Shown one piece after another: positions 45,846 through 58,716 of a stretch of DNA of 64,000 nucleotides. Location: the NCBI GenBank assembly GCA_013397845.1, contig VZTG01001074.1, positions 62,001 to 126,000 of the forward strand, given 5' to 3'. The translations under genes and the position numbers were made by a program. The stretch comes from Melanocharis versteri. Its lineage: Eukaryota; Chordata; Aves; Passeriformes; Melanocharitidae. The notes below the pieces were generated by a model. It was given only the letters and a program-made list of their open reading frames with translations. It was not told where the DNA came from and made no database searches. Within the stretch, counting starts at the first letter, position 1, and each line of letters begins with the position of its first letter.

Positions 45846-48800
45846 GGGTCAGCCAAGTGAAAGTGGAACTTTTAAGTGCTTTATTATTTTCAGGAGTCGT
45901 CAGAGAAAACAAAACCCCCACAACTGCAAATAATTGAATACGTCAATAATATTTTGACTCGTTCATGTCTTGCAAGGTTTTGCTATAGCCCTGTTAAGTA
46001 CTTTATTGCTGTCCCTCCAGCGATGTTAATTAAGTTCACCATAGGCTCATAAGCCCTTTTTCTCCTCTCTCTCTTTCTTACCCCCTTTTTTTTTTTTTTT
46101 TTTAATCAAGCAAGCAGTTTTCCCAGGTCTAATGCCTAGCAATGGGAGCTGTGGTACAGTGGAAGGCACCCAGGAAACAGAAAGAACAAGGACGAGGCAT
46201 CCTTCAGTATGATGGTCAATGTTTCTCCACAGAGAGGTTTGCCAGCAATATTAGCCAAGGGATTGTGAAAGTCTAAAGGAAATGTTAAAGATCCATGCCA
46301 AATAGACAAATAAATAGCATCAACCCTCAGCCTTGGACCATCATCACATTAGAATTTGTCTTACCCAGATCCAAAGGGATGTTCCAAGCCAAACATCTTA
46401 GGTGGGCCTTTCACTGCTTTCCCAGGTAATTTTGTATTTATGTTATATTCATAATGTTTTTATCAACAGGGGAATCAAATGAGGACAGGCTTTGAGCAAA
46501 CAGTAGGCCAGGGGAAGGAAATACACCTGCTCTCTCCTCTCAAGTGTCTTTCACTGAGTTGTCTACCTTGACTAAATCAGAGAAGAAAATGCCACTCTGC
46601 AGCCCCTAGGGAGTGTTGTCCAGCCCACTTTAGTCAAGCAAACTTGGTGTTTTACAGAGCTTTTGCAATACAACCAATTATCTGCTTTTAAATGTGAGAA
46701 GTCACTGCTCTCACTGTACTGAGTTCCACTAAGTTGGAAGTACATTTTTTATGCTTTTCAAACTAGAAGAGTAGGAGTGTTGGTCAATGCCAATCAGAAT
46801 ACGAATAAAATTCTTTAGTAAGCTTTGGCCAAGAAATAAGCCTTTTTCCCAGGTTTTGCTTGCTGAAGGTCAATCAATGTTCCCATCTCTCATTTCAGAC
46901 TCCAGCTACATATGTAGGTGATAAATTAGGCTAATACATTTCCTAAAATACCCAGAAACACTAAATCCACTGCTGAGAACTGCACCTATGCAATCACCAC
47001 TGACACTGGGCAGCTACAAGTCCACCTCTGCTCTTCCTGATGTCTTTGCTTACAGTCTGTGCAAGGATGGTCACAGGGAGCAATTTCTGTGTCTGGCTGG
47101 GCTACAAGGACACGCTCATTCTGGGTCACTGCGTGCCAAACCACTGAAGGGAAGAAAATAATTCAGTGCCTTTCCTTCCACTCAAACAATACTCTGGCAC
47201 ATTCTGGCCCTGTGCAGTATCCTTTCTGGCCACCAGGCAAATCATTCAAACCACCTCAATTAATCTCGTCCCAGTTTAACACTAGCTAGATGGACTATCC
47301 GATGGAAAAAGATGCTGAAGAAGGATTGTTTCAGCTCTTGGAACAGCCCAACCTCATGGAAAGTACCAGTGAACCCTCCACCTACCAACTTTATCCTGAG
47401 TTGGCACAAGCATTTCAACAGAACTGGCCACTTGTGTGATGAAGTAACACAAAGAGAGATGAGTCACCAGTGGCACTCGCATGGCAGGGCCGAGAGAGGG
47501 GACAAAAACGGGGGAGGAGGTGGTTGGTTAGGGAGATGAGGCATTCCATTTTTGCCATGACTCACACAAATCAGTCGGCGATAAGATGCAGAGACGTCAT
47601 GAGGAAAGATGTGGCAGGAAAAGAAGCTTCTGCCCTTTCCAAGCATGGAAGTGGTAGAAGCAGAAATGAGTAAAAATTGTGACAGTAGAAAAGGAAGTGA
47701 AGGGGAAAAGCAAAGACTACATAATGCCTCCAGTTTCCAGAAGCGTTGACTCTTGATGTGCAGTTAGTTTCTCAGATACTCAGGAACAGAGGTGGTTGCT
47801 TTGAGTTGTAAATGAATCAGAAGATTGTAGGAAAGCCAGCACAAGAAAGATGACGTCGCAGACAGAAAGCTTGCAATTTAGTATAATAAGCAAAGCTCTG
47901 AATAAGCAGGAAGGAATTGAGCTTTGTTTGAGCAACAGTTTACTCATATCGAGATGAGTTTTGAAGATGTTGACACGTGATCAGTGATAACCATCTCCCA
48001 ACCTCTGAGTGCTTCTCCATAGGTATGATTGTGCAAACCAGAAGATCTCCTGCTCATCTGCGTGGCTTTGTTCTGAGGAACAGAGGGATGGACCAAACAA
48101 CAGTGCTGGAGGATGAAATGGAGTAGCTGGAACAAGTCCACCACTGACCAGAAGAGACTCAAATTTGGACAATCAACCACAATATTTCTAGAGATTAAAG
48201 GTTTCCTCCCTTAGACTGCCCACACAACCATCCCAGCTCATGGCTATTTTAGATAGACCTTTTTTCCCTAGATATTTGACTGAAAAAGGGTTTGGATGCA
48301 GAGCATTTCTTCCGAGACAAATATCAAGGACCTCTTCAAGATGACCAGATGCATTTTGTGCCCTTCTCCTCAGCCTGCCCAACACATATGCCACGTGAAC
48401 CAAGCAATGATGTAGCTTCTCCCTCCCAACAGTCAGCTTCCATACACAGTATTTGGGAGTTTTCCAGTAGAATCAAACAGTCTGGCCTATTGCCATATCC
48501 AATTATGTCACACAGAATTAGTCCTTTTCTGTCCCTTCTGTTTGTGGCCTGGTTGTTTTGGGAATATAAAACCTATCTAAGCTTACACAACATTACTGTA
48601 GTATTTCCCTCCAGGAGCAAGTGAGGAGTGGAGAACCAGGCTGTCAATTACATCTGCTCCTGCCATGGAAATGGTGTCTCCTTCCCAGGCCACTGCATCC
48701 TGTTACAAGCAGAACATAATCCCACCCTTGAGACTGCAAAATCAGCTTCCATGGGAATCTGTGGGATGTCAGAAATCTGCTCTCCTGACTCCAGAGCAGG

Positions 48801-51176
48801 ATTTCCAAGGCACAGCTCCTCATGGGCACAGGACACGTAAGAACAAATCTCACACTGGCTTCAGGATGACACAAAAACATTCACCCAAAATGCAAGTCCA
48901 CCTACTGCCACCTACTTGTATCTCTGAAGAGATTGTCACTTGTTCTTTTACGAGTGGCTAGTGTGATGTCTGTGGGTCATCACGACTAGTTAACTGATAA
49001 AGATGATAACTAATGAGTTTTATAAAGACTGACATAAAGTAATCCAAAACTTCCTTAATCACCTCAGAGTCCAATTTCTTCACTTCTCTATTTACGGTCC
49101 ATAGTCAGTGATTTTTTTCAAGAACTGCCTTAGGTTCCAGTATACCCACTCCTGCTGCATTCCCAGCACTGTGAAAAAACTATTTTATGAACTCACATGA
49201 AATAATACTAGGAAACAAAATTGCCACCAAAATTATTGGCTCAGTTTAGGAAAATCATAATTGAACAGCCCACACTGAGATATTAGTAGAATTCTTACTA
49301 ATTAATGTACATTCTGGTTATGTATATGTATCATTTCGAATTCACGAAAATATATGCGCTACCAAGAAAGAGGATTATTCTTTCCTTCTGCTACAAAAAA
49401 AAGGAGCTGTTTCCTGCTCCTTTCTGTTATTTTAAGGCTGAGTGTTGAAAAGGTATACTTCACTTTTTAACAAAACAGCAAAACTTCCAGTACTGAGTTA
49501 TTTCTTCCATTCAGCACAGGTTTTTTGTTGAGCAGTGTTAGAAATATGAAATGCTTCAGAGAGATTATTTGGTAGGCACTTGTTCCCTTCTCATCCATAG
49601 GAGAAAAAACTGCAATCATTACTTGTAATAGCTCACAGTAAGGTGGACGCTGGCTTCATTTAAAGCAATGCTATTCCTATCTAGAAGTGCTGGCATTTAA
49701 GCATGTGACTCCCATTAACATTAATGAGAGTTATATGTTTAAAACCTCTGCACATTGTGATGGGAATATGTTCCATAGAATCCAATTAATCTGAAGAACA
49801 TTGCATACATTTGGGAACATTCATGTTGTACAATTTCACTGGCATGTGGATTTGTCCTCAATAAAGCTTGCTAGTATCTGGTAACAAAGACATTAACAAT
49901 CTATTGTACATTTACATAGAGCAGGACTAGACTATATGTTTTCCCAGCTCAGTGTAGGCAGCTACAAAGAAGCTTTTGAGTGTAAACAAATACAGAATTG
50001 AGAAAATAAGGAAGATGATGGTATTTTAAGAATGTGAATATTTGGAGAATGCCGGGGAATGAACACAGAGGAGGCTGTTTGCTTATAGGTTGGATGCATT
50101 TTCAAAAGGAATCAGGCAAACACAAAAAAAAAATTTAAAAAATGGAAAGAGGAAAAATAGAATATTCAGAGTCCGTCTGTTTCCCACACGCTGAAGATAA
50201 TAATGTGAATGGAAGTGATTTTGTTTTAGAGGTCAGAGCAGAGGCTGATATAGCAACCTTTCAGGATCCTGAAAAACATCATTTGATTAAAATAACTGGC
50301 CCTGTTGTTCTTGTGATCCTAAGGAGGCTATTTTCCATGAGGAAGACAACAACAGCAAAGTAGGGAACAGTAAGTTTTAGTGCTTCAGAGACAAAGCACT
50401 AGAGACACACTGCTGCTGGAAAGTGTAACACAACATTTAAGCACATGATAAGTAAGCAGAAATCAGCAGAAAGTTAATAGGAAACCACAATGACAATGTG
50501 TCGGTGCAGCTCAGGACAATATTTCTCTCTCTTTTCCCTCCCTTATTCTAACAGGATGAGGAATTTAACAGGACACAGGAAAGCAACATCTTAGTAAAGA
50601 AAGAAAGGAACAACCAGAGATAAGGAAATAATGGTTCATGCCACTAAACAAGCTATTCAATTTTAAGAACATTTGTCTGTAAAAGTTTGACAAGACCTCA
50701 CTTGCCCAGACCTTGATGATCCTCAGACCTTCTTCAGAAAGGTTTCGTTTCTCTAAATGAAGAGATATGTGACCAGAATTGCCTGAAATATATCAGTATT
50801 TTGAAGCATCAATTTGGAACATGTTTTAAGGCCTGGTACTTAGAGAAGGATGTTCAGGTCTTTCAGACAAAACAAGAGCCTTGAAACCATCTCAAATCTG
50901 CCTGAGAATGTGTGTGTGCAATGGATCCAACCCCACCTCCCTGTGTAGCACCCTGTACAGCTTTGTATTTATGTCACCTTCTACAGATGAGTGCAGAGTG
51001 TTTCACACCTAGAAAACTGCAAAGTTTTGTGTTGGCCTTTGCAATCCACTACATAACCAACACACACCCTGAGAAGGAGGAGATGAAAACACTCAAGGCT
51101 CTGCAGCCCTGCCTTTGGGGTATCAGAGAAGACACTTATGTTACAGGGAGCAGCTGAACTGACAGACTCAAAAATT
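45846..51176. other. AT-rich non-coding stretch
   Basis: No gene recognised. It contains an 18-base T run at 46086-46103 and several A-rich spots (50124-50140). The frames found (up to 110 codons) overlap on both strands, notably at 48628-48961, and have no recognisable domains. Confidence 0.55.
46086..46103. repeat. Poly-T tract (18 T)
   Basis: An uninterrupted run of 18 T preceded by CCCCC. No retroposon body is recognisable beside it. Confidence 0.9.
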
Positions 51177-51226
51177 ACCTGAAAGCTTCTAAATTAAAAA
51201 AAAATATATATTAAAATAATATTTAA
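51177..51226. repeat. Left copy of duplicated gap flank
   Basis: This 50-bp AT-rich sequence, beginning 'acctgaaagcttctaaatt' and ending 'ttaaaataatatttaa', occurs again immediately after the N run. The only difference is the length of one A run (9 here, 8 in the other copy). A local tandem duplication or a failed contig overlap would both produce this. Confidence 0.97.
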
Positions 51227-51363
51227 NNNNNNNNNNNNNNNNNNNNNNNNNNNNNNNNNNNNNNNNNNNNNNNNNNNNNNNNNNNNNNNNNNNNNNNNNN
51301 NNNNNNNNNNNNNNNNNNNNNNNNNNNNNNNNNNNNNNNNNNNNNNNNNNNNNNNNNNNNNNN
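51227..51363. other. Assembly gap (137 N)
   Basis: A run of 137 undetermined bases bordered on both sides by the same 50/49-bp sequence. The open frame that seems to cross it on the minus strand is an artefact of translating N. Confidence 0.99.
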
Positions 51364-51412
51364 ACCTGAAAGCTTCTAAATTAAAAAAAATATATATTAA
51401 AATAATATTTAA
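51364..51412. repeat. Right copy of duplicated gap flank
   Basis: A 49-bp copy of the sequence before the gap, identical apart from one fewer A in the homopolymer. Single-base homopolymer differences are typical of sequencing error, supporting an artefact. Confidence 0.97.
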
Positions 51413-54400
51413 GAAAATAAAATTCAGCAAGACAAAGAATTATATTTCAGGACTTTCTCAAGAGTGCTTTAAAAACCTCTTGCTGAACTAGGAGGGGCTA
51501 TTTTTATTATTTTCTGGCAATCTGCAGCTCTCACTGCTACGTTTGAGGGTTGAGAAAGTCCCAGAACTTGCACACATTCCATCCTGCTTGGGCTCAAGGT
51601 TTAATATGGCATATTGTTGTTGGAAAGAGAGGAAGATATGTTCTCGACCTTCTTTGGACAGTGAGCTATGGTAGTAAGCAGGAGGCAAAACTGCAGAGAG
51701 GGCAGACTGCAGGTATCAAAATTTCAAGAAAAGTTCAGCTTGTCGCATGGCCTTAAAATTGAGGCATCATGAACATTTTCCTGCTCCTTGTAAGGATCAA
51801 ACTGGCATTGTGCAATGGTCTTGTCTTCCTGGCCACAGAGGAGGCATCATCCTTTACCATTCCTCATGAGACACAACCCTGGCCTTGGAAACGCCCTTCA
51901 GCTGCCCCAGGAGAGCCACCACGGAGCTGAGCATCACCTCACACAGGAAAGTGCCCTGGCACAGGGAATGTGCAGCCAGAACTGCACTAAAACACGCACA
52001 GCTTTTCACTGTCACCTGCAGAGCATTTGGGAAACAGAGCCCTTCCTCCTCCCTCAATAAGTAAAGGTTTCTCTGAAATGTAGAGTCTTCTTTATTTCGG
52101 ATTACTGTCAAGTCTCTGCATCTTTTTTTGTTTGTACCTTCATCATGCAGCTTTTTTCTCCCAGCAGAGTCATGACCAGCAAGCGTTAAAATCAACAAAG
52201 ACCATTTGCAATTCATCTTTTCACCTGGTATTAAATACTCGTTTTATAGAAAGCAAATACATCTTTCTTAAAAAAAAAGACAGAAAGAACAAGACTTACA
52301 CTGTTTTTAGAGACCATAATTTAAACCTGATGCTGGAAAGTAATGTCAAAATGATAAACATGTTGTTGTTTGTGATGTGTTAATGTTTAATGATGATGTT
52401 ATTGAACACAGAGACTAAACCCCTATCAGATGTGGTTTTGAAGAAGATACTTGAACTATGGAAAGGTTTTCAAAGGCATTTTTCTTGCTAAGAAATAGTC
52501 AGCCCCTTGTATAGGCCTCCCTCTAAGTAACTTAAAAACACATTAAGGTTTTCACCCTCCATGTTGTGATTTCAGAACTGCTGTTTATCTATTTTAAAGA
52601 TCGAGGCATTGAAAAAAAGAACTATAATTAATGAGGGGATTAGGCTGTACTGTATACATACACAAGTTTATCTATCCATAGACATAGACACATTTTAACT
52701 TTAAGATGTGGTTTCAACTTAAAGGACTGATTGCAAAATATTGGCAAGGACCATTTTATTCAACAAAATATCCAGTGGTTTGCCTAACATCCAATTCCAC
52801 AATGACCTCACTGACGTTATCATTTTCCAAAAGGCCAACAGAGAGAGGTTTTTTAGGGTAAAAAGAAGAGCTAAGCCTCAGAATAGGGATGATCCAATGC
52901 TTGTGCAAAAGAAAGTCACTCCAGGCAATGCATAACCTTACCTGACCCAGTTACTACTGCTCCTCCCCAGTCTCAGTCCCCATTTACCAAATCCAACATT
53001 CCCCCAAACACACAGGAGGCACATTTCTGTTCCATGGTACCCAAAACACCACGCCAAGGTCCTGTCAGGGCTGGTGCCAGCCTGCAGCACCATGCACTGG
53101 TTACCTGCTCTGCTCCTCTCCTGCCCAGCACAAAACTCTGCTCCTGCTAAAGAAATACAGACCCACGCCCTGGGGAAGATGCAGGTGTTAACAAAAGCAC
53201 AGGAACCTTAGGAACAAAGCTTTCACAATTTAGGCAAAACCCAAACAAACCATCCTAAATTTACCTTTGGAATTCATTGGGTAGCAAAAGAGAAGAAAAT
53301 AATGCATGGATGATGTTCACACCCCATTTATCAAACAGTGTAGATGCTGTACATTTTTTGTGTCTTTCTATATATCTGCCTAAAGGACTTGAAAAAAAAA
53401 ATCAGATGGCAATTTCAGTATATATTTTCTTTTGCAAACAAAGATCCAATTTCTATATTCAGTTTATATGCTAGTCCCTGGCATAAGAGGTCTTCAAGCA
53501 GAATTGTACATGTGTTTGAAACTAAGGACATCTTATATATAGGCCTAATTGTGACCAGAATGGTTAATATCTTACAAGATCAAAGAATATATGGTGGAGA
53601 CTCAGATGGACTTCACCCCATGGAGAGGTTAATTCATAATACCCTAACTGAAAATTCATAATATTCTAATTCAAGTTTCTAGCTCTTTCAAAGTATCTGA
53701 TATTAAAGAAGCCTGCTAATGGTCTGGTGCAGAAGAGAAAGACCTATATCATTCTCCCAAGATATGCCAGTGCCTATTCAAGCCAAGTAAGAACAAAAAA
53801 ATTCCTGCTTTGAGGATGGTAACTTTCTAATAAATCCAGTGCAGAATGCTACAGACAGCATTTTAGAACACACTGACATAGTACTATCTACAGAATTATG
53901 GACAACCCTAGGCCCTGCCAGGTTGAAGTTTAATACCAGAAATAGAATAAATTGATTCAAGAAGTCATCTTGAACACCACTGTTCAGCCTGAGTGCAGTT
54001 CAGTCTCCAATGATTAAATGTTACTTCTTTATAAGCTTCATTCTGGCCAAAACTATCTTACATTAATATTTTCACAAACTACATCCCAAAATAAACATTT
54101 TATATATGATACAAATACCAAAGTCATTTCAGTTCACTTATTGTGGTCATGACCACTTTGGCAAGATTATGGTGAGGGAGGAGAAATTCAATAAATCAGA
54201 TATTTTCATGATTTAGCATTTGCAAAGGTCAGAAATCAGCACACAATATCTCTCTACTCTAAATTACACATCAGTTAATAGAAAGTGCAAAATTTTCCAA
54301 GAATCCAGCCAAAACCTGGCATCTGAAAGAGGAACTTCATCACTGTGTTCTATTCTTTGGGCTCCTCCCTCCGACCATTAAGTCCTGAAGAAATAAAGTG

Positions 54401-57400
54401 CAATAATGGACACAAGGACTAGTTCTTAAATTAAGGAACTGACAGAAGGGAGAGGATGAATGGCAACATGTGTTTTCATTAGCCAACATTGCACCAGAAG
54501 ATAAACTAAGGAAATTTGGTAACGGAGAGGGGGGATGTTGAGCTTTGGGCTTCAGATGTGCTTGATGCATCTGCAAATTTGAAGTATCTCTGGGATTTTT
54601 GTCTTAGCCAGTACTTAGGAGAAGCTGTGGATTCTGAAAATTCACAGCCAAATTTCAAAGCCATAAAGCACATCTACAAAGTTGTGGCAATGTGCACTCA
54701 ATGTGATTTTCTTCCAAGACAGAAGTCTAATCAGTTTTTTATTTATCTGGACTATTTGCTCCTCTTTGCACCGTTTTATTTTCTTCTGATCTATTTGAGC
54801 ACAGCTGGCTTTTCACTGGCACACAAAATGTTCATCACATGAGGAATATTTGGGAATATGATGGGAAAAAGAAGGGCAAAATTTTGGATTCTGTTCTGTA
54901 ATTTGCTGTCTCACTTCCTTCCTCTAAGGGTACACAACATGTCCTCATCCAAACATCATCCCCCTTCCCATTCATTGATTTATCAACATCTCACCTGATG
55001 GAACAGAGTACAGCTCACACAGCAAAACACCCCAGACAGAGATGGCTGTCTCCTTATATCAAGAAAACTCCCATTTCACAGTGTTTTCACCAGTGACGCT
55101 CTGGGGATGTTCCTTAGGCTGATGCAGTTGGGTGAAGCCACTTTCTGCACAGACCCCTGCAGTCCAAAGCCAACAGCAGCTTTGCAGCACTTAGCAAGGC
55201 AGCCTGACACGTGAGATTGATAAGGAAGGAGCAAGTCAACAGCCAGGAACTGGCAGGGCTGCCCCAATACGTGCCCCTCCTGCATCTATCACAGCATTAA
55301 ACCCATCAAATGCTCCTGGTAGAAAAGCAAACAAGACCAGCATAAGACCAAGGAATATAAAAAGGCCCAAAGCAACATTAAATCATCTGAAGATACTCCC
55401 ATTAAAGAGAATTATTGCCCCCGTTAAGAATCAAAGATATTTAGAACCATTGGCTCTTCAGCCAGCTCCTTGCTTTTCAATTAAGCAGATTTTTCCATGT
55501 GGGTTTCTTGTGATTAAACACCTTATCCTGCAAATCTTTGCTCATATCTACCATCTCACCTCAAGTGAGCAGTCCTAATGGATGAAGAGTGTTGGCTTAT
55601 TAATCTGATCTGCATTTACCTAATTCTGCTGATTTCAGCTTGATTTGCAAGGCAAGAGGAGACCAAGCCAAGGGACCTACTCTCAGAGACCTGGGTTTGC
55701 AAGAGAAGAATTACAGCTGTGCCTACACCCAGACACAAACAGGAGCACATTAAGAGCTGTCCAGACTCCAAATCACCAGAGCTCCAGTCAGCTCCAGTCT
55801 GGAAGGCACAGAGCCATGTTAGCATAAGACTGTGAAGATGCTGATAAATCCACCTTGAGAGATGAAATTTTTTACTTCAGACACATTCACACCCTAATGT
55901 GTCTAAATGGCTTCCTGAGCAAAGCTGGCTCGTGCCCCAGTGGTTTGGAGCTAACCTGTGACAGCACCAAGCTCTGTAGGTATGTTCTCTAAGGTGAGTA
56001 CATCCTACACTGACAGCATTCAGTGGATCCTTCATAATAAAATGTGTATTCTACTGGCCTCTAATTGACTGGCCTGCTGACTGCCTGAAACTGCCCAGAG
56101 ACGAAGAAATGGAAAGGGACAAATTGCTTTAAGAGTAATTATATTAATAAAATGTAATGCAGTATTGTCTATCACCTAGAAATTCTGTTAGTGTCAGGCA
56201 GAGAAGCAAGTGAGAATCTCAAATTCCACAACTCAAACCAGAAATTAAGGACTGACTTGCTCTTTTTTAAACCAGACTTGCATTTGCCATGATTTCCATA
56301 ATTTATAACCCTGGAAATTACCCTTGACATCCACAGACTCTCACGTTCCAAGTTTCCTAATATATTCTTTCCATAGATTTCTGCCCTACCCTTTCTGTGG
56401 TCCAGGCAGGATTTCTGAAGGCTCTGTGCTGATACCAGCAGTTTGATGAAGTACAGTGACTCATTTCTGCTTTCTCTGAGGAATACACCCATCACTGCTT
56501 GCCTGGGTGTGTTTGCATGCATGTGTGTGTGTTCAGCATGGTTGCACCGACCCTTCCACTTGATCCCAACAAAAAACTCCTGATTATCCCAAAGCAATCC
56601 TGAAAAATGGGTGACAGGATGGATACTGAGCCCATACAATGGCTCACTCCCTGGTCCCTATTTCAGGCACCCAAGTCCTGCATGAGTGAGCACAAAATAT
56701 TAACCTTTTATGGTCAGCCGTGGGATGAAGTGGATCTTGTCTTGCTTCATTTTTGTTTGACAGTGCTATAAACATATGAAATTAAAGCAGTGCCCCGGCC
56801 AAACCTTTTCTGATGAATTTCTGTTGGAATTATTGTGGGGAGCAGCAGAGGGAGGGAGGCTGGGGCACAGCTGCAGGGCTGAAGTGCACAAGTCAAACCC
56901 TGATGGCTGAAGCTAAGAAGTGATTTGATCTGTCACAGATCCTCGGGCAGTGATACCCAGAACAGCATCAGGGTACCAGGGACACAGAGGGCAGGAACTT
57001 CATCAGGCATCTCCACCAGCTCACCTGCACATATGGGTCACCTAAAAGTACAGTCTAACCCACCCTCACTGCATTTCCACGCAGAGCAGTGGATCTGAGA
57101 CACAGCAGAGGGACATTGAGAGCTGGGAGGTGGGAGCATCTGCTCAGCCCATCCCCACGTGCCAGCTCGGCACGCTCCTTCCCCACCGTGGTCACACACC
57201 TTGCTCTGAGATCCAAGCACATGGCTGCTAAAAGCTTTTCCTTCCGTTCGTTTCTTCCTCCTCCAGTGTTGCTCCTATCGATTTTTCTTACTCTAACTCC
57301 TCAGATCTAAAAGCAGAGCACTGAACTCACAGCACTGCTTTCTGACTCTTTTCATAAACAGGGCTAACACTACTACAGATCAATCACTGTGGAAGTTATT

Positions 57401-57413
57401 TTTCCTTGCTTCG
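51413..57413. other. AT-rich non-coding stretch
   Basis: No gene recognised. An interrupted TG-rich run lies at 56505-56533. The largest frame, 56172-56639 minus strand (155 codons), has no recognisable motif. Other frames are 120 codons or shorter. Confidence 0.55.
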
Positions 57414-57434
57414 TTTTTTTTTTTTCTTTTTTTT
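57414..57434. repeat. Poly-T tract with one C
   Basis: Twelve T, one C and eight T. Simple low-complexity tract with no visible associated element. Confidence 0.9.
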
Positions 57435-58700
57435 ACTGAAAGCCAAAGAATTCAGACTTTGAGAGGTTTGGTTAGGAGGCATATTATGTGATTTAAATGT
57501 AATGTGCTGTCCAAAAGCAAAGATTTGACATATTGGAGAGGGAAAGGACAAAAAGAACACATCTCTCTGCACAGTTGAAGTTAATAAGAGAATAAGTTAG
57601 TAAGGTCACATGAAGCATGTGGAGTTACACTGCTGCAATATTGGGGCAAACAAGAAAATCAGGCACTACGGAAAAGGAAACAAAATTACAGCTCTAATAA
57701 CAACAGAAATGCATGTAATTTGCAGCACAGATAATATATGTATGCATGGTAGAACTTATTAAAAACTACAAATATTTTCTTCTTTAGCCTTCTGCTATTG
57801 CTCAAAAAATAAAATAGCTCTATCTCCTTTTGTCAATAAATCACATTAAGGTCACTCTGAGGAGCAGCAGAATATAAATGTCTTGTATGCAAAAATCAAA
57901 CTATGTTTGGGGCATAAATGTGATACAAGTGCCATCCAAAATATGCTTGAAAGAGAGAAATGAAGTACGAGTGCTTTAGATTTCACAATTTATTTACAGA
58001 GTGGAAGTCATTGAAATCTGCTTCTCCCTAAACTATCTGTTCCCAGGCTTTAAACATTCAATAACTTCTCAGCCAGGGAATGTGTCCTTTTTTTTTCCTC
58101 TTTCCCTCTATTTTCTCTGTGCCTTATCATGTGCTAAATATATTATTGCAACACATTAGTTACTTTGGTCCACAGCTCTGAAACAAGGCTCTAAGAATCT
58201 CACAGATAAATCACTGATCAGAATAAACTGATTGTCTGTTCTGGATTCTCTTCTGTAGGATTAAAAAAAAGATAAGTTCTGAAAACAAACCCAAGTCTGT
58301 TACATCTCAAAAGGCCGTGGGTTTTTACCTTCAGTCTGTGCATTTTGGATTTTTTTTCCAAGTCTTCTGCACAAATGGTAAAAGCTGCATTTTTCTCAAG
58401 CTGTGGGACAATTGCCCCATGAACAGAATATACTTTTAAGACTGCAAGCTTGTGTTTCGATTGAAGTTTTGATGGACTGTGTATATCTTCCCTCAAACCA
58501 ATATTTAATAACTTGCTTTTGTGACCTACTGAAGCAAGACATCTGCACTGCTCTGCACTTTTGTTTCCAATAGACTCATATTTAGCCTGGTACCATTGAT
58601 AGAGAGGACAGAACATCTTGGAACAGAAAAACCGTGAATAATTCCAGATCTTCAACTACCACAAACACCTTCTTTTGACATCCTCATTCTCAACACCATC
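57435..58700. other. AT-rich non-coding stretch
   Basis: No gene recognised. The minus-strand frame 58218-58655 (145 codons) has a lysine-rich second half but no motif I recognise, and lies in AT-rich sequence. Confidence 0.55.
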
Positions 58701-58716
58701 TTTTTTTTTTTTTTTT
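58701..58716. repeat. Poly-T tract (16 T)
   Basis: An uninterrupted 16-base T run just before an AT-rich block containing several homeodomain-like motifs. No retroposon is recognised. Confidence 0.9.

Noticed and set aside
51194..51430. Open frame spanning the 137-N gap
   Set aside because: More than half of it is undetermined residues, and the ends are the same duplicated flank translated twice.
58218..58655. Open frame, minus strand, 145 codons, lysine-rich
   Set aside because: No recognisable motif or family. AT-rich composition explains the lysines.
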